Positions 1 through 7,572 of a stretch of 64,000 nucleotides of DNA are shown here, one piece after another. Position 1 is the stretch's first letter; each line of letters opens with the position of its first letter. The translations under genes and the position numbers were made by a program. Source of the DNA: a beta proteobacterium AAP51 (lineage in GTDB: Bacteria > Pseudomonadota > Gammaproteobacteria > Burkholderiales > Burkholderiaceae_C); NCBI GenBank assembly GCA_001295905.1, contig LJHT01000039.1:1-64000 (forward strand), given 5' to 3'. The notes beneath the pieces were generated by a model that saw nothing but the letters and a program-made list of their open reading frames with translations, was not told where the DNA came from and searched no databases.

Positions 1-1059
1 CGGCTGTGGCAGGTGCCGGAAACCGGGCCCGCCCGCCTCTTCGCCGAAGGGCTGGACCCGTCCAGCCTGCTTGCTCAAGCGCACGGCCGCATCGCGGCGC
101 GGGGGCTCGACGGCCGCCTGTGGGTGCACGAAGCATCGCGTCCGGCCGCGATGCCGGCCCGCTCCGACGTGCCGTTGGCGCCGCATGCTGGCCTGTGCAT
201 CCTGCCGCTGGCCATCATCGCCGTGGTGGAGGAAGCGGCAGGCCCCGTGCTGGCGCGCTTCGAGCCCGATGCCGGCGGCACGTGGCGGGTGGTGGCGCGC
301 AGCCGCGAGCCCGTGCTGCCCGATGCCGTGCCCGTGGCCGTGGACCTGGACGGCGCCCACGGCGGCGCCCACATCGCCGTGCTGGCCGGCCCTGACGCCC
401 AGCGCTACCCGCATGCCGTGCTGGGCGATGGCATCGAGGCCACGCGGCTGCTCTGGCTGGAACGCCACAGCCTCGAGGCGCTGCGAACGCTGCAACTGGC
501 CGCGCCCGAAGTCTTCGAAGACCGCCTCTTGCGCCCCTGGCAGCTGCCCGACGGGCGCACCGGGCTGGTGACGGTGCGCGCAGGGCCCCAGGGCGCGCAG
601 CTGGTGGTGGTGGCCGCCGCGCGAAACTCGCCTGCAGGCCTGGAAACCGCCGCCGCCGGGCCGGCCATCGGCACGCGCAACCGCTGGCTGTCACCGGCCA
701 GCGTGGGGCCCGCCGACCCCACGCTGTGGGCCGTGCACACGCCGCACATCGGGGGCGTGCTGCACCGCTACCGGGCCGAAGGCGCGGCGCTGGTGGCCGA
801 GCGGGTGGCCGAGCGTGTGGCCCCCGGCCTCACCAACCACCGGCTGGGGGCGCGCGAGCTCGACATCTCGGCCCGCGTGGGCCCCTGGCTGCTGCTGCCC
901 ACGCAGAACTGGCGCGGTTTGCGCGCCGTGCACACGCAAGACAACTCCAACCTGGAAGCCCGGCCCGAAGGCGCGCCCATCGAGCAGTGCGTGGCCTCGG
1001 CCAGCCGCCGCAGCGCGCTGCTGCTCAGTGCCTCGGGCCTGGCCGTCTTCACCGCCTGA
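1..1059 (+). CDS. Hypothetical protein, 3' part (5' end outside window)
   Basis: The reading frame is open from the first base, so the gene starts upstream and only its last 352 or so residues are visible; the GTG at 13 is probably internal. The visible protein is Ala/Leu/Arg-rich with short alternating hydrophobic strands and repeated small motifs such as LDGRLWVHE, VAVDLDGAHGG and PWLLLPTQNWRG. This pattern suggests an all-beta repeat fold, for example a propeller, but I do not recognise a family. No signal peptide or membrane segment is visible in this part. It is transcribed towards the convergent thioesterase gene that ends 43 bases further on. Function unknown. Confidence 0.6.
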   Translation, partial: RLWQVPETGPARLFAEGLDPSSLLAQAHGRIAARGLDGRLWVHEASRPAAMPARSDVPLAPHAGLCILPLAIIAVVEEAAGPVLARFEPDAGGTWRVVARSREPVLPDAVPVAVDLDGAHGGAHIAVLAGPDAQRYPHAVLGDGIEATRLLWLERHSLEALRTLQLAAPEVFEDRLLRPWQLPDGRTGLVTVRAGPQGAQLVVVAAARNSPAGLETAAAGPAIGTRNRWLSPASVGPADPTLWAVHTPHIGGVLHRYRAEGAALVAERVAERVAPGLTNHRLGARELDISARVGPWLLLPTQNWRGLRAVHTQDNSNLEARPEGAPIEQCVASASRRSALLLSASGLAVFTA

Positions 1060-1102
1060 AGCGATGGCAAGCCCTGGAAGGCCGTCGCGACGGCCCCGGG
1101 GC

Positions 1103-1513
1103 CTACTTCGGGTACAGCACCATCTGCGTGCAGCGGAACAGCGCCAGCAGCTTGCCGCCCTCGCGCGCCGTGACGGTGGCGTCCCACACCTGCGTGGTGC
1201 GGCCCAGGTGCACCGGCCGCGCCACGCAGTCCACCCAGCCCGTGCGCGCCGTGCCCATGTGGTTGGACTTCAGCTCGATGGTGGTGAAGCCGCTGGCCCC
1301 GGCGGGCAGGTTCTGGAAGCAGCCGTAGCCGGCCGCCGTGTCGGCCAGCGTCACCAGGCTGCCCGCATGCAGGAAACCGTTGGGCGCCATCAGTTCCGGG
1401 CGCACGGCCAGTTCGGCGCAGATCTCGTCGGCCTCCGCCTTCACGATGACGATGCCCAGATGCCCCGGCAGGTGCTGGGCGCCGAAGCGGTTGAATTCTT
1501 CAGGGCTGCGCAT
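1103..1513 (-). CDS. PaaI-type hotdog-fold thioesterase
   Basis: A 136-residue protein of the PaaI/YdiI hotdog thioesterase family, expected to hydrolyse an acyl-CoA. The family core is visible: NGFLHAGSLVTLADTAAGYG in the middle, with the His-Ala-Gly-Ser equivalent of the HGG active-site loop, followed by FTTIELKSNHMGTA and a C-terminal strand ending VLYPK. The frame stays open upstream, but the start is placed at the ATG at 1513 because the upstream residues are Arg/Trp-rich shadow sequence overlapping the hydrolase gene. It overlaps the 3' end of the alpha/beta hydrolase gene by 14 bases, so it is the last gene of a TetR-hydrolase-thioesterase operon. The substrate is unknown. Confidence 0.85.
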   Translation of the reverse strand: MRSPEEFNRFGAQHLPGHLGIVIVKAEADEICAELAVRPELMAPNGFLHAGSLVTLADTAAGYGCFQNLPAGASGFTTIELKSNHMGTARTGWVDCVARPVHLGRTTQVWDATVTAREGGKLLALFRCTQMVLYPK

Positions 1514-2426
1514 GCGGGGCTCCGGGGCTGGTGGTGGAAGAAGCGGCGGCGGGCAGGCTGCTGAACCAGGCCAGCACGGGCGCCCACAGCGCCTGCGCCG
1601 CAGGGCGGAAGTAGCCCATGTGGCCGATGGGGCCCAGCGGCGCCACCGGGGCGATGTCCAGCGCGCGCCAGCCGGCCTGGCGGTAGCCGGCCATGAAGGC
1701 GTCACGCGAGGCGGGCGGTGCCCAGTGGTCGTCCAGCGCATTGGCCGCGACGATGGGCGTGCGCACCGCCGCGAACTGGGCCTGCACTTCGGCGGCCAGT
1801 TCAGGGTCGTCGAAGAAGTAGCGCGGAAACTGGCACCAGTGCCGCCATTGCCGGTACACGCCCAGCGGCAGGTCTTCGCCCATGCCCAGCAGGCTCCAGG
1901 GCAGGTAGCCCTTCCAGCGGGTGAGCACCGGGCCCAGCACGCGCCACATCAGCAGCACACGCAGGCGTTCCAGCGGCGGCATCCAGCCATGCCAGCCGGC
2001 GCCGGTGGCGAAGGTGTAGAGGCCGGCCACGCGGGCATGGTTGGGCAGCAGCCCGAAAGCATGGCCACCATAGGAATGGCCCACCATGAACAGCGGCACG
2101 CCGTCCTCGGGGCAGGCGTCCACGGCGGCCGCGAGGTCGAGTCGGGCCCAGTCGCGGTAGTCCATCTCGAAACCACGCAGCTCGGCAGGCCGTGAGAGGC
2201 CGATGCCGCGGTAATCGAGCGTCAGCGTCTCGAAGCCCTGCGCCGCGGCGTGCTGGGCAAAGCGGCGGTAGAAGCGCTGCGGCACGCCCGTCGCCCCGGC
2301 CAGCACGATGCGCCCCTGCGGCGGGCCCCCGGCGCGGTAACGCAGCGCGGTGAGGCGGTAGCCGTCGGCAGCGACCAGGGTCTCGGCCTGGCCTTCGCGT
2401 GGGGATTCAGATTTCGGTGGTGTCAT
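1500..2426 (-). CDS. Alpha/beta hydrolase
   Basis: A 308-residue soluble alpha/beta hydrolase. The nucleophile elbow GHSYGG lies near the middle after a strand reading VPLFMVG, the oxyanion region LAGATGVPQRFY is N-terminal, the acid is probably in NALDDHWAPP, and the catalytic His in IGHMGYF. The family contains serine esterases, thioesterases and C-C hydrolases. The start ATG at 2426 overlaps the stop of the TetR gene in an ATGA, which implies translational coupling. The 3' end overlaps the thioesterase gene. The context suggests that the TetR repressor controls its own operon and that the two enzymes act on the same kind of hydrophobic or acyl substrate. Substrate not predictable. Confidence 0.88.
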   Translation of the reverse strand: MTPPKSESPREGQAETLVAADGYRLTALRYRAGGPPQGRIVLAGATGVPQRFYRRFAQHAAAQGFETLTLDYRGIGLSRPAELRGFEMDYRDWARLDLAAAVDACPEDGVPLFMVGHSYGGHAFGLLPNHARVAGLYTFATGAGWHGWMPPLERLRVLLMWRVLGPVLTRWKGYLPWSLLGMGEDLPLGVYRQWRHWCQFPRYFFDDPELAAEVQAQFAAVRTPIVAANALDDHWAPPASRDAFMAGYRQAGWRALDIAPVAPLGPIGHMGYFRPAAQALWAPVLAWFSSLPAAASSTTSPGAPHAQP

Positions 2427-3016
2427 GGTTTCGGGCTTTCGATGTCCTGAGCCACTACGGCCAGCAGCGTCTCGACGGTGGCGCGCAGCGCCTGGGTGTC
2501 GCCGGCCACGCGGGCCTGCATCAGCGCGCCTTCGTAGGCAGAGACCACCAGCGCCGCCAGCCCTGGCGCCCGGGCGGCGTTGACACCGGCCTGCACCAGC
2601 ACCTGCGCCAGCCGCTCGCGCAGCAAGGCAAAGCCGCGGGCCACCGCGGCGCGGATGGCCTCGTCTTGCGGCGTGGATTCCAGCGCCACGGTGGCCAGCG
2701 GGCAGCCACGCTCGAAGCCGCTGCGCTGCAGGTGCTGGCCCGCCTGCGTGAGCCACTGCCGCAGTGCATCGAGGGCCGTACCCGGGCGCTGCTGCAGACG
2801 CTGCAGGCTGGCGTCGATGTGGGCCACCACCGCGTCGATGGCCGCCACCGCGAGTTCGGTCTTGCCCCCCGGGAAGTGGTGGTAGAGCACGCCCTTGGGA
2901 GCCTGCGCCACCTGCAGCAGTTCTGCCAGGCCCACGCCATGCAGGCCGCGGCGCTGCAGGGCGTCGGTCATCGCGGCGATGAGGCGCTCGCGGGTGGGGG
3001 CCGGCTCTTGAGGCAT
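2423..3016 (-). CDS. TetR/AcrR family transcriptional regulator (autoregulator of hydrolase operon)
   Basis: A 197-residue one-component repressor. The N-terminal helix-turn-helix covers about residues 10-55 (RERLIAAMTDAL, then LAELLQVAQAPKGVLYHHF), followed by an all-helical ligand-binding domain. The run GFERGCPLATVALE is typical of the LmrA/YxaF-like TetR subgroup. The start at 3016 is chosen because the upstream extension would run through the palindromic operator. Its stop overlaps the hydrolase start (ATGA). A perfectly placed palindrome sits 13 bases upstream of the start codon, so the gene is very likely autoregulated. The inducer is unknown. Confidence 0.88.
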   Translation of the reverse strand: MPQEPAPTRERLIAAMTDALQRRGLHGVGLAELLQVAQAPKGVLYHHFPGGKTELAVAAIDAVVAHIDASLQRLQQRPGTALDALRQWLTQAGQHLQRSGFERGCPLATVALESTPQDEAIRAAVARGFALLRERLAQVLVQAGVNAARAPGLAALVVSAYEGALMQARVAGDTQALRATVETLLAVVAQDIESPKP

Positions 3017-3028
3017 GCATGCATTCTG

Positions 3029-3044
3029 TAGACCGGTCGGTCTA
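3029..3044. promoter_or_regulatory. TetR-type operator
   Basis: TAGACCGGTCGGTCTA is a near-perfect palindrome (TAGACCG/CGGTCTA arms around a GT centre). It resembles the TAGACC-N4-GGTCTA sites bound by many TetR repressors. It lies between the divergent TetR operon start (3016) and the aldo/keto reductase gene. Its use by the adjacent TetR protein is inferred from position. Confidence 0.7.
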
Positions 3045-3144
3045 GTGTCAAGGCCCTGCCCTGGTCTGCTCCCCTTCATCGCAAGCACCAGCGCCAGCGC
3101 CGCACCCCTGGGCTGGAGCGCTGCCCCTCCGCCCGGCTTAGACT

Positions 3145-4026
3145 GTGTCCGCGCTCATGACCCCTGCCCCTCTCGGCCAAACCGGCCTGCTGGTCACCCG
3201 TGTCGGCTTCGGCGCGATGCACTTCGACGGCATCGACGACGAGGCCGAGGTCGGCCGCCTGCTCAACGGCGTGCTCGATCTCGGCGTGACGCTCATCGAC
3301 ACCGCGCGTGGCTATGGGCGCAGCGAAGAGCGCATCGGCCGGCACCTGCACCCGCGCCGCGCCGAGTTCGTGCTCTCCACCAAGCTGGGTTATGGCGTGG
3401 AAGGGGTGCCCGACTGGACCTACCCCTGCATCACGCAGGGCGTGGAGCGCGCGCTGCGCCTGATGCGCACCGATTGCATCGACATCGGCCACCTGCATTC
3501 CTGCCCCCTGCACGTGCTGCAGCGCGGCGAGGTGACCGAAGCTCTGGCCGCCTGCGTGCGGGCCGGCAAGCTGCGCGTGGCCGCCTACTCCGGCGAAAAC
3601 GCCGAGCTGGCACATGCGCTGCAGGACGCGCGTTTCGGCAGCGTGCAATGCAGCCTGAGCCTGGCAGACCCGGCCAGCGGCGCGCAAATCGCCGCCACGG
3701 GCAAGGGTGTGCTGGCCAAGCGCACGCTGGCCGGGCTGGCCTGGGCGCAGCCGTGCCGGCCCGCAGGCTTCTGCGAAGGCCAGTACTGGGACCGCTGGCA
3801 GCAGCTGCAACTGCCCGACCTGGGCCTGCCCTGGCCCGAACTGGCCCTGCGCTGGGCCGCGTTCACGCCGGGCGTGAGCAGCGTGCTCATCGGCACCCGC
3901 AGCCTGGCGCGCCTGGGCGAAGGCATCGCCGCCATCGCGCGCGGCCCTTTGCCCGGTGCCACCTTGCAGGCGCTGCACGGCGCGCACCGCCAGGCAGGCG
4001 CCAGCAGCTGGCCGGGCTTGGTGTGA
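3145..4026 (+). CDS. Aldo/keto reductase
   Basis: A 293-residue NAD(P)H-dependent aldo/keto reductase with a TIM-barrel fold. The N-terminal GLLVTRVGFGAMHFDG is the first strand and cofactor turn. The catalytic Asp and Tyr lie in LIDTARGYGRSE, the Lys in LSTKLG and the His in IGHLHS; SSVLIGTRSLARLGE near the C-terminus is the NADP-binding region. The GTG start at 3145 is in frame with an ATG four codons later (3157), and either could be used. The closest character is the L-fucose/D-arabinose dehydrogenase-like group, but the substrate cannot be assigned. It is divergent from the TetR operon, with the operator between them. Confidence 0.85.
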   Translation: MSALMTPAPLGQTGLLVTRVGFGAMHFDGIDDEAEVGRLLNGVLDLGVTLIDTARGYGRSEERIGRHLHPRRAEFVLSTKLGYGVEGVPDWTYPCITQGVERALRLMRTDCIDIGHLHSCPLHVLQRGEVTEALAACVRAGKLRVAAYSGENAELAHALQDARFGSVQCSLSLADPASGAQIAATGKGVLAKRTLAGLAWAQPCRPAGFCEGQYWDRWQQLQLPDLGLPWPELALRWAAFTPGVSSVLIGTRSLARLGEGIAAIARGPLPGATLQALHGAHRQAGASSWPGLV

Positions 4027-4332
4027 ACCGGCCCCTCAGCCCAGAAAGTCCAGGCGGCCTCGGGGCTTGATCGCCGTACGCGGCCGGCTCTGCGGGCACG
4101 GGGCGTGCATCGATGCCCCCGAACCAGGCACTGCCGCTGACGGCCTGGATCGAGGCCCCCACCGGCACGAAGGCGGCTTCGGCTGGCACTGCGCCGAGGA
4201 GCCTCTGCAGCGCGCTTGGCTCGCCAGCAACGACGGCAACGCCCATGCACGCCAGCCTGCCATCCATGCGCCAGTTTCGGCCAACCACCGCTCAGAGGAC
4301 CGCAGGCCTGGCCCATTCCCTAGACTGCGGTG
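4027..4332. other. Intergenic gap with no supported gene
   Basis: About 306 bases between the aldo/keto reductase and histidine kinase genes. Open frames exist on both strands, but their translations are Arg/Ser/Pro-rich and show no domain. I see no RNA gene or terminator. A decayed gene is possible but cannot be shown. Confidence 0.4.
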
Positions 4333-5397
4333 ATGAGTTCGAAACCCATCGACTGGAGCCAGCTGTGGTACCCAGGGCGGGCGCAACCCTTCTCAGACGA
4401 AGAGATGGCACGCGCGGGTGCCGAAAGGCCCGGCCGCACGCTCCTGGCGCTTTTGGCTCTTCACCTGGTTGCATTGGTAGGCATCGTCATGCTGATGGCA
4501 CCGAAGGGTCAGGCGCTGCTTGCCGGCACCACCTTTGCCCTGCTGTGCTTGAGCGGCAGCGCACTGGCCTGGTGGCTGTGGTGGCGGCCCTGGCGGGGCG
4601 CCTTGCTGGTGGCTTCGCTGGGCATTGTTGCCGCCGCGGCCTTGTTGGCCTGGGCCCTGCGCGAACTGGTACCCGACCGCGACAGCCGCCACGTCCTGGC
4701 GGTGCTGCTCGCGTTCGGTGGATCGCTGCTGGCGCTGGTGCTATGGTTCCTGGTGGTCTGGCGCTCGCACCAGATCGAGGCGCGACTGGCGGCGCTGGTC
4801 GAGCGCGAGCAGGCGATAGAAATGGCTCGGCGGTTGGCCGCTGCGCAGTTGGAGCCACACTTCCTGTTCAACACACTGGCTTCCGTGCAGCACTGGGTCG
4901 ACACGCGTGACGAACGCGCCAGCACGCTGCTGAGCGCGCTCACGGGCTATCTGCGCGCCACCCTGCCCTTGTTCCGGCAGCCGACGCTGCCACTGGCTGA
5001 GGAGTTGGTGGCGGTGGAGCGCTATCTGCAGGTGATGCAGGCCCGGCTGGGGTCACGCCTGGCCTGGCGCATCGATGTCGAACCCGAGTTGCTCAGGCTG
5101 CCTCTGCCCTCGGGTGCGCTGCTGACACTGGTTGAGAACGCCGTGGAGCACGGCATCGAGCCCCAGTTGCACGGCGGCTCGGTGCGGGTGCTGGCGCAGC
5201 GGCTCGGCGCACAAGCCCAGATCGAGGTGACCGACGACGGCGCCGGCCTCTCCGAGCACCATGCCGAAGGCGTTGGACTGGCGAACGTGCGCCAGCGCTT
5301 GGCCCTGCTGGGCGGGCCCGGCGCGGCACTGGCCCTCGTGCCGGGGCCCACGGGCGGTTGCACCTCCCGCCTGGTGTTGCCGGCGTCCCTTGCCTGA
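4333..5397 (+). CDS. LytS/YehU-type sensor histidine kinase
   Basis: A 354-residue membrane sensor kinase of the His_kinase (PF06580) group. Four hydrophobic segments cover about residues 37-58, 63-84, 88-110 and 121-145, followed by a short coiled linker. The phospho-acceptor box LEPHFLFNTLASVQHWV puts the His near residue 176. The ATPase N-box LVENAVEHGIEP and G-box TDDGAGLSEHHAEGVGLANV are intact. ATG 4333 is used; a GTG lies directly before it. Kinases of this group normally pair with a LytTR response regulator, but none lies next to it here: the following genes encode two exported proteins. The signal is unknown. Confidence 0.88.
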   Translation: MSSKPIDWSQLWYPGRAQPFSDEEMARAGAERPGRTLLALLALHLVALVGIVMLMAPKGQALLAGTTFALLCLSGSALAWWLWWRPWRGALLVASLGIVAAAALLAWALRELVPDRDSRHVLAVLLAFGGSLLALVLWFLVVWRSHQIEARLAALVEREQAIEMARRLAAAQLEPHFLFNTLASVQHWVDTRDERASTLLSALTGYLRATLPLFRQPTLPLAEELVAVERYLQVMQARLGSRLAWRIDVEPELLRLPLPSGALLTLVENAVEHGIEPQLHGGSVRVLAQRLGAQAQIEVTDDGAGLSEHHAEGVGLANVRQRLALLGGPGAALALVPGPTGGCTSRLVLPASLA

Positions 5398-5530
5398 AGC
5401 CATGCCTGCGCGTCCACGCGCCCGAGCGCCTGGCCGGCCTTTCATGCAGCGGAATCGACCACTCACCCGATGCGCCCGCGCCGTGACGAACAGCCGCCGT
5501 AGATGGACGGCTCCGACCAAGACACCGCAG

Positions 5531-6367
5531 ATGCCCAACCCCCTGTTCATCACCCTGGGGCTCAGCGTTTCCAGCGTCCTCGCGATGGCGCAGACCCCAT
5601 CGCCGCAGCAGCAGCCGCCCGAGCGCATGGTCGTGAGCGCCAGTCATGCCACGGCACGCGACGCCCGGACCCTGAGCGAAGTGTTCGAGGCTCGCCGCTT
5701 GTTCAACGCCTTGCGGGCCCTGTCGCCCAACGGGGAACTGGCCTTTCGCGTCTTGGCGCGCCTGGATGGCGCGCAAACTGAGTGGCTGGGGCTGCAACTG
5801 CTGACGCCCGAAGGCCGGGCGGACATCGATCTGGACGCCCTGCAGCGCTTCAGGCCGCAGCCTGCATGGGACCGCCTGCCGCCATCCACGGTGGTGCGCA
5901 GCCGCCTGCGCGACGGCAATGTCGTCTGGCGCAGCGATGTGCGCACGCCCGGCCTTCCAAACAACATGCACCGCCTGGGCGACCTGCGCCTGCAATGCAA
6001 GCTGGACTGGGGCGTGCCGCTGGGCCGCACCATCGTCCCCGTCGGGCCCTCGTTGTTCGTGGCCGCGACTGCCCAGTGCGAGACAGTGGCCACGGGGGCC
6101 ATGAACAGCCAGTTTGCAGACCGGCCCGTGCTCGCCATCGACCTCGTGTACGGAAGCCGTCGGGAGCGGCTCAGCTACTTCCACCTGCACGGTGCAGGCG
6201 ATAACGGGCCCACCCGGCTGCTGAGCGGACTGACCGATTGGGCCCATCAACTCAAGGACCACATGTACAGACTGCCTCTGCACGACAAGAGCTGGCCCGA
6301 TGACACGCTGATCGAGTTCACATTCATGAATCCCATCGTGCGCAGCACCGATGCGCAGAGCCCATGA
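5531..6367 (+). CDS. Exported protein of unknown function
   Basis: A 278-residue protein with an N-terminal signal peptide (MPNPLFITLGLSVSSVLAMAQ, cleavage after about residue 20) followed by a Gln/Pro-rich linker. The mature part carries alternating strand-like segments and Cys residues in LRLQCKLDW and ATAQCETVA that could form a disulfide. I do not recognise a family. The start is the ATG at 5531; the frame is open further upstream but would run through the kinase gene. It overlaps the following lipoprotein gene by ATGA, so the two are co-translated. They may form an envelope pair related to the upstream sensor kinase, which is inference from position only. Confidence 0.75.
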   Translation: MPNPLFITLGLSVSSVLAMAQTPSPQQQPPERMVVSASHATARDARTLSEVFEARRLFNALRALSPNGELAFRVLARLDGAQTEWLGLQLLTPEGRADIDLDALQRFRPQPAWDRLPPSTVVRSRLRDGNVVWRSDVRTPGLPNNMHRLGDLRLQCKLDWGVPLGRTIVPVGPSLFVAATAQCETVATGAMNSQFADRPVLAIDLVYGSRRERLSYFHLHGAGDNGPTRLLSGLTDWAHQLKDHMYRLPLHDKSWPDDTLIEFTFMNPIVRSTDAQSP

Positions 6368-6789
6368 CGCCACTGCCCCTAGCCAAACGGGTGGCCTTCT
6401 CGGCTGCGGCAGCTTGGTTGGTCGCCTGCAGCAGCGTGGCGCCGCCTTCGCCCTCGCAGACGAGCCACGCTTTGCAGTCGCAGGTGCAGGCTCTTGCACA
6501 CGGCCGCGGCACGATGGAAGAAGCGCTCCGGCTCTGGGGCGAGCCGCATGCCAAAACCAGGTTCATGCAAGGGCACGAGGTCTGGCACTACTACCTGCCC
6601 AAGAACGGGTGGGCCGTGTGGTCCCGGCTGCCAGGCGTGCACGTGGGCACCGCCGAGCGGGGACGGCGCGCGGTGGACCTGGTGCTGCTCTTCAACTCAG
6701 AAGGCGTGGTCGTGCAGGGCCTCGTCCGCGACTTGCCCGGTGAGGCAGCCCAAGAGGCTGCCCAAGCCCCAGGCCAGCCCGCTCGCTGA
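6364..6789 (+). CDS. Small lipoprotein, SmpA/OmlA-like
   Basis: A 141-residue predicted lipoprotein. The signal sequence ends in the lipobox LVAC, with Cys near residue 21. The mature region reads GRGTMEEALRLWGEPHAKTRF then HEVWHYY, which is the pattern of the SmpA/OmlA (BamE-like) small outer-membrane lipoprotein fold, where a GxP turn is followed by a W-Y strand. A C-terminal strand (RRAVDLVLLFNSEGVVVQGLVRDL) completes the fold. The start overlaps the preceding gene stop (ATGA). Its role is unknown; the BamE resemblance is structural and does not imply outer-membrane assembly. Confidence 0.75.
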   Translation: MTPLPLAKRVAFSAAAAWLVACSSVAPPSPSQTSHALQSQVQALAHGRGTMEEALRLWGEPHAKTRFMQGHEVWHYYLPKNGWAVWSRLPGVHVGTAERGRRAVDLVLLFNSEGVVVQGLVRDLPGEAAQEAAQAPGQPAR

Positions 6790-7062
6790 GCGCTTCGATC
6801 CATCGAGGCCCGTGTGAGCGCGAGCTGGAGCCTCTGCGGGCCCGCGCTCTGACTCTGCGTCGGGCGATGGCGCCGTCGGTCTTCAAGCTTGCGAGGCTGC
6901 GCGCGCCGCCCAAGGTAACGCCGCCGTAGACTTGGGCTTGGCGTCCGTTGCGAGCCATGCACCCCATCCAGGCTGCCACGGTCGCCGCGCGTCGTTCGGT
7001 CGCATCTTGACCTGCCTCTGCGCGACACGCGAATGCCCTCCCTTGCCCAAGCCCGCTCTGCC

Positions 7063-7572
7063 ATGGTTTTCGTTGTTCCCGTGCAAGCACGCTACGCCGC
7101 CAGCTACCGCGAGTGCCTCGACGTCGTGGCGCGCGAGCAGCGCTACCTGGCCCAGATCGAGGCTTTGCCACTAGAGAAGATCGAGGGCTTTCTCAAGGAC
7201 AGCGTCGCCACGGATGCAGCCCAGTTCTTCGCCGTGGACGGCGACCGCGTGGTGGGCTGGGCCGATGTCTTCCCTGCCTGGGCCCACGCAGTGAGCCATT
7301 GCGGCACCCTGGGCATGGGCGTGGCGCCCGCCTACCGAGGCCAGGGCCTCGGCAAGCGCCTGCTGCAGGCCTGCATCGAAAAGGCATGGCAGAAGGGCCT
7401 CACCCGCATCACGCTGGAAGCGCGTGCCGACAACACGGCCGCCATCGCGCTGTACGAGAAGTTCGGCTTCCAGCACGAAGCGCTGATGCGCAATGCCATG
7501 CGCTTCGGCGGCCAGTACTTCAGCGCGGTGCAGATGAGCCTGTTGCGCGAGCAAGGCCCGCTCAGGGCTTGA
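7063..7572 (+). CDS. GNAT family N-acetyltransferase
   Basis: A 169-residue acetyltransferase using acetyl-CoA. Motif A (LGMGVAPAYRGQGLGKRLLQACIEKA) includes the Q/R-x-x-G-x-G pyrophosphate loop, and motif B (ITLEARADNTAAIALYEKFGFQHE) is intact. The N-terminal LDVVAREQRYLAQIE is typical of the small-molecule or antibiotic-like GNAT subgroup. The frame extends to an ATG at 7033, but the 7063 start gives the usual N-terminal length. Neither start has a clear ribosome-binding site. The 3' end overlaps the convergent subtilase gene by 11 bases. Substrate unknown. Confidence 0.85.
   Translation: MVFVVPVQARYAASYRECLDVVAREQRYLAQIEALPLEKIEGFLKDSVATDAAQFFAVDGDRVVGWADVFPAWAHAVSHCGTLGMGVAPAYRGQGLGKRLLQACIEKAWQKGLTRITLEARADNTAAIALYEKFGFQHEALMRNAMRFGGQYFSAVQMSLLREQGPLRA

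Noticed and set aside
1500..3020. A single 506-codon minus-strand frame spanning the TetR and hydrolase genes
   Set aside because: Only the last 308 codons encode a recognisable hydrolase; the upstream part is Arg/Pro/Ala-rich and antiparallel in composition to the real TetR gene in another frame.
4100..4300. Possible integron attC-like element
   Set aside because: No matching R'/R'' core-site pair or stem-loop of the right length was found, and no integrase gene is present.
3887..4386. Minus-strand open frames in the gap after the aldo/keto reductase gene
   Set aside because: Translations are low-complexity and lack a domain, start context or ribosome-binding site; G+C-rich DNA yields such frames by chance.
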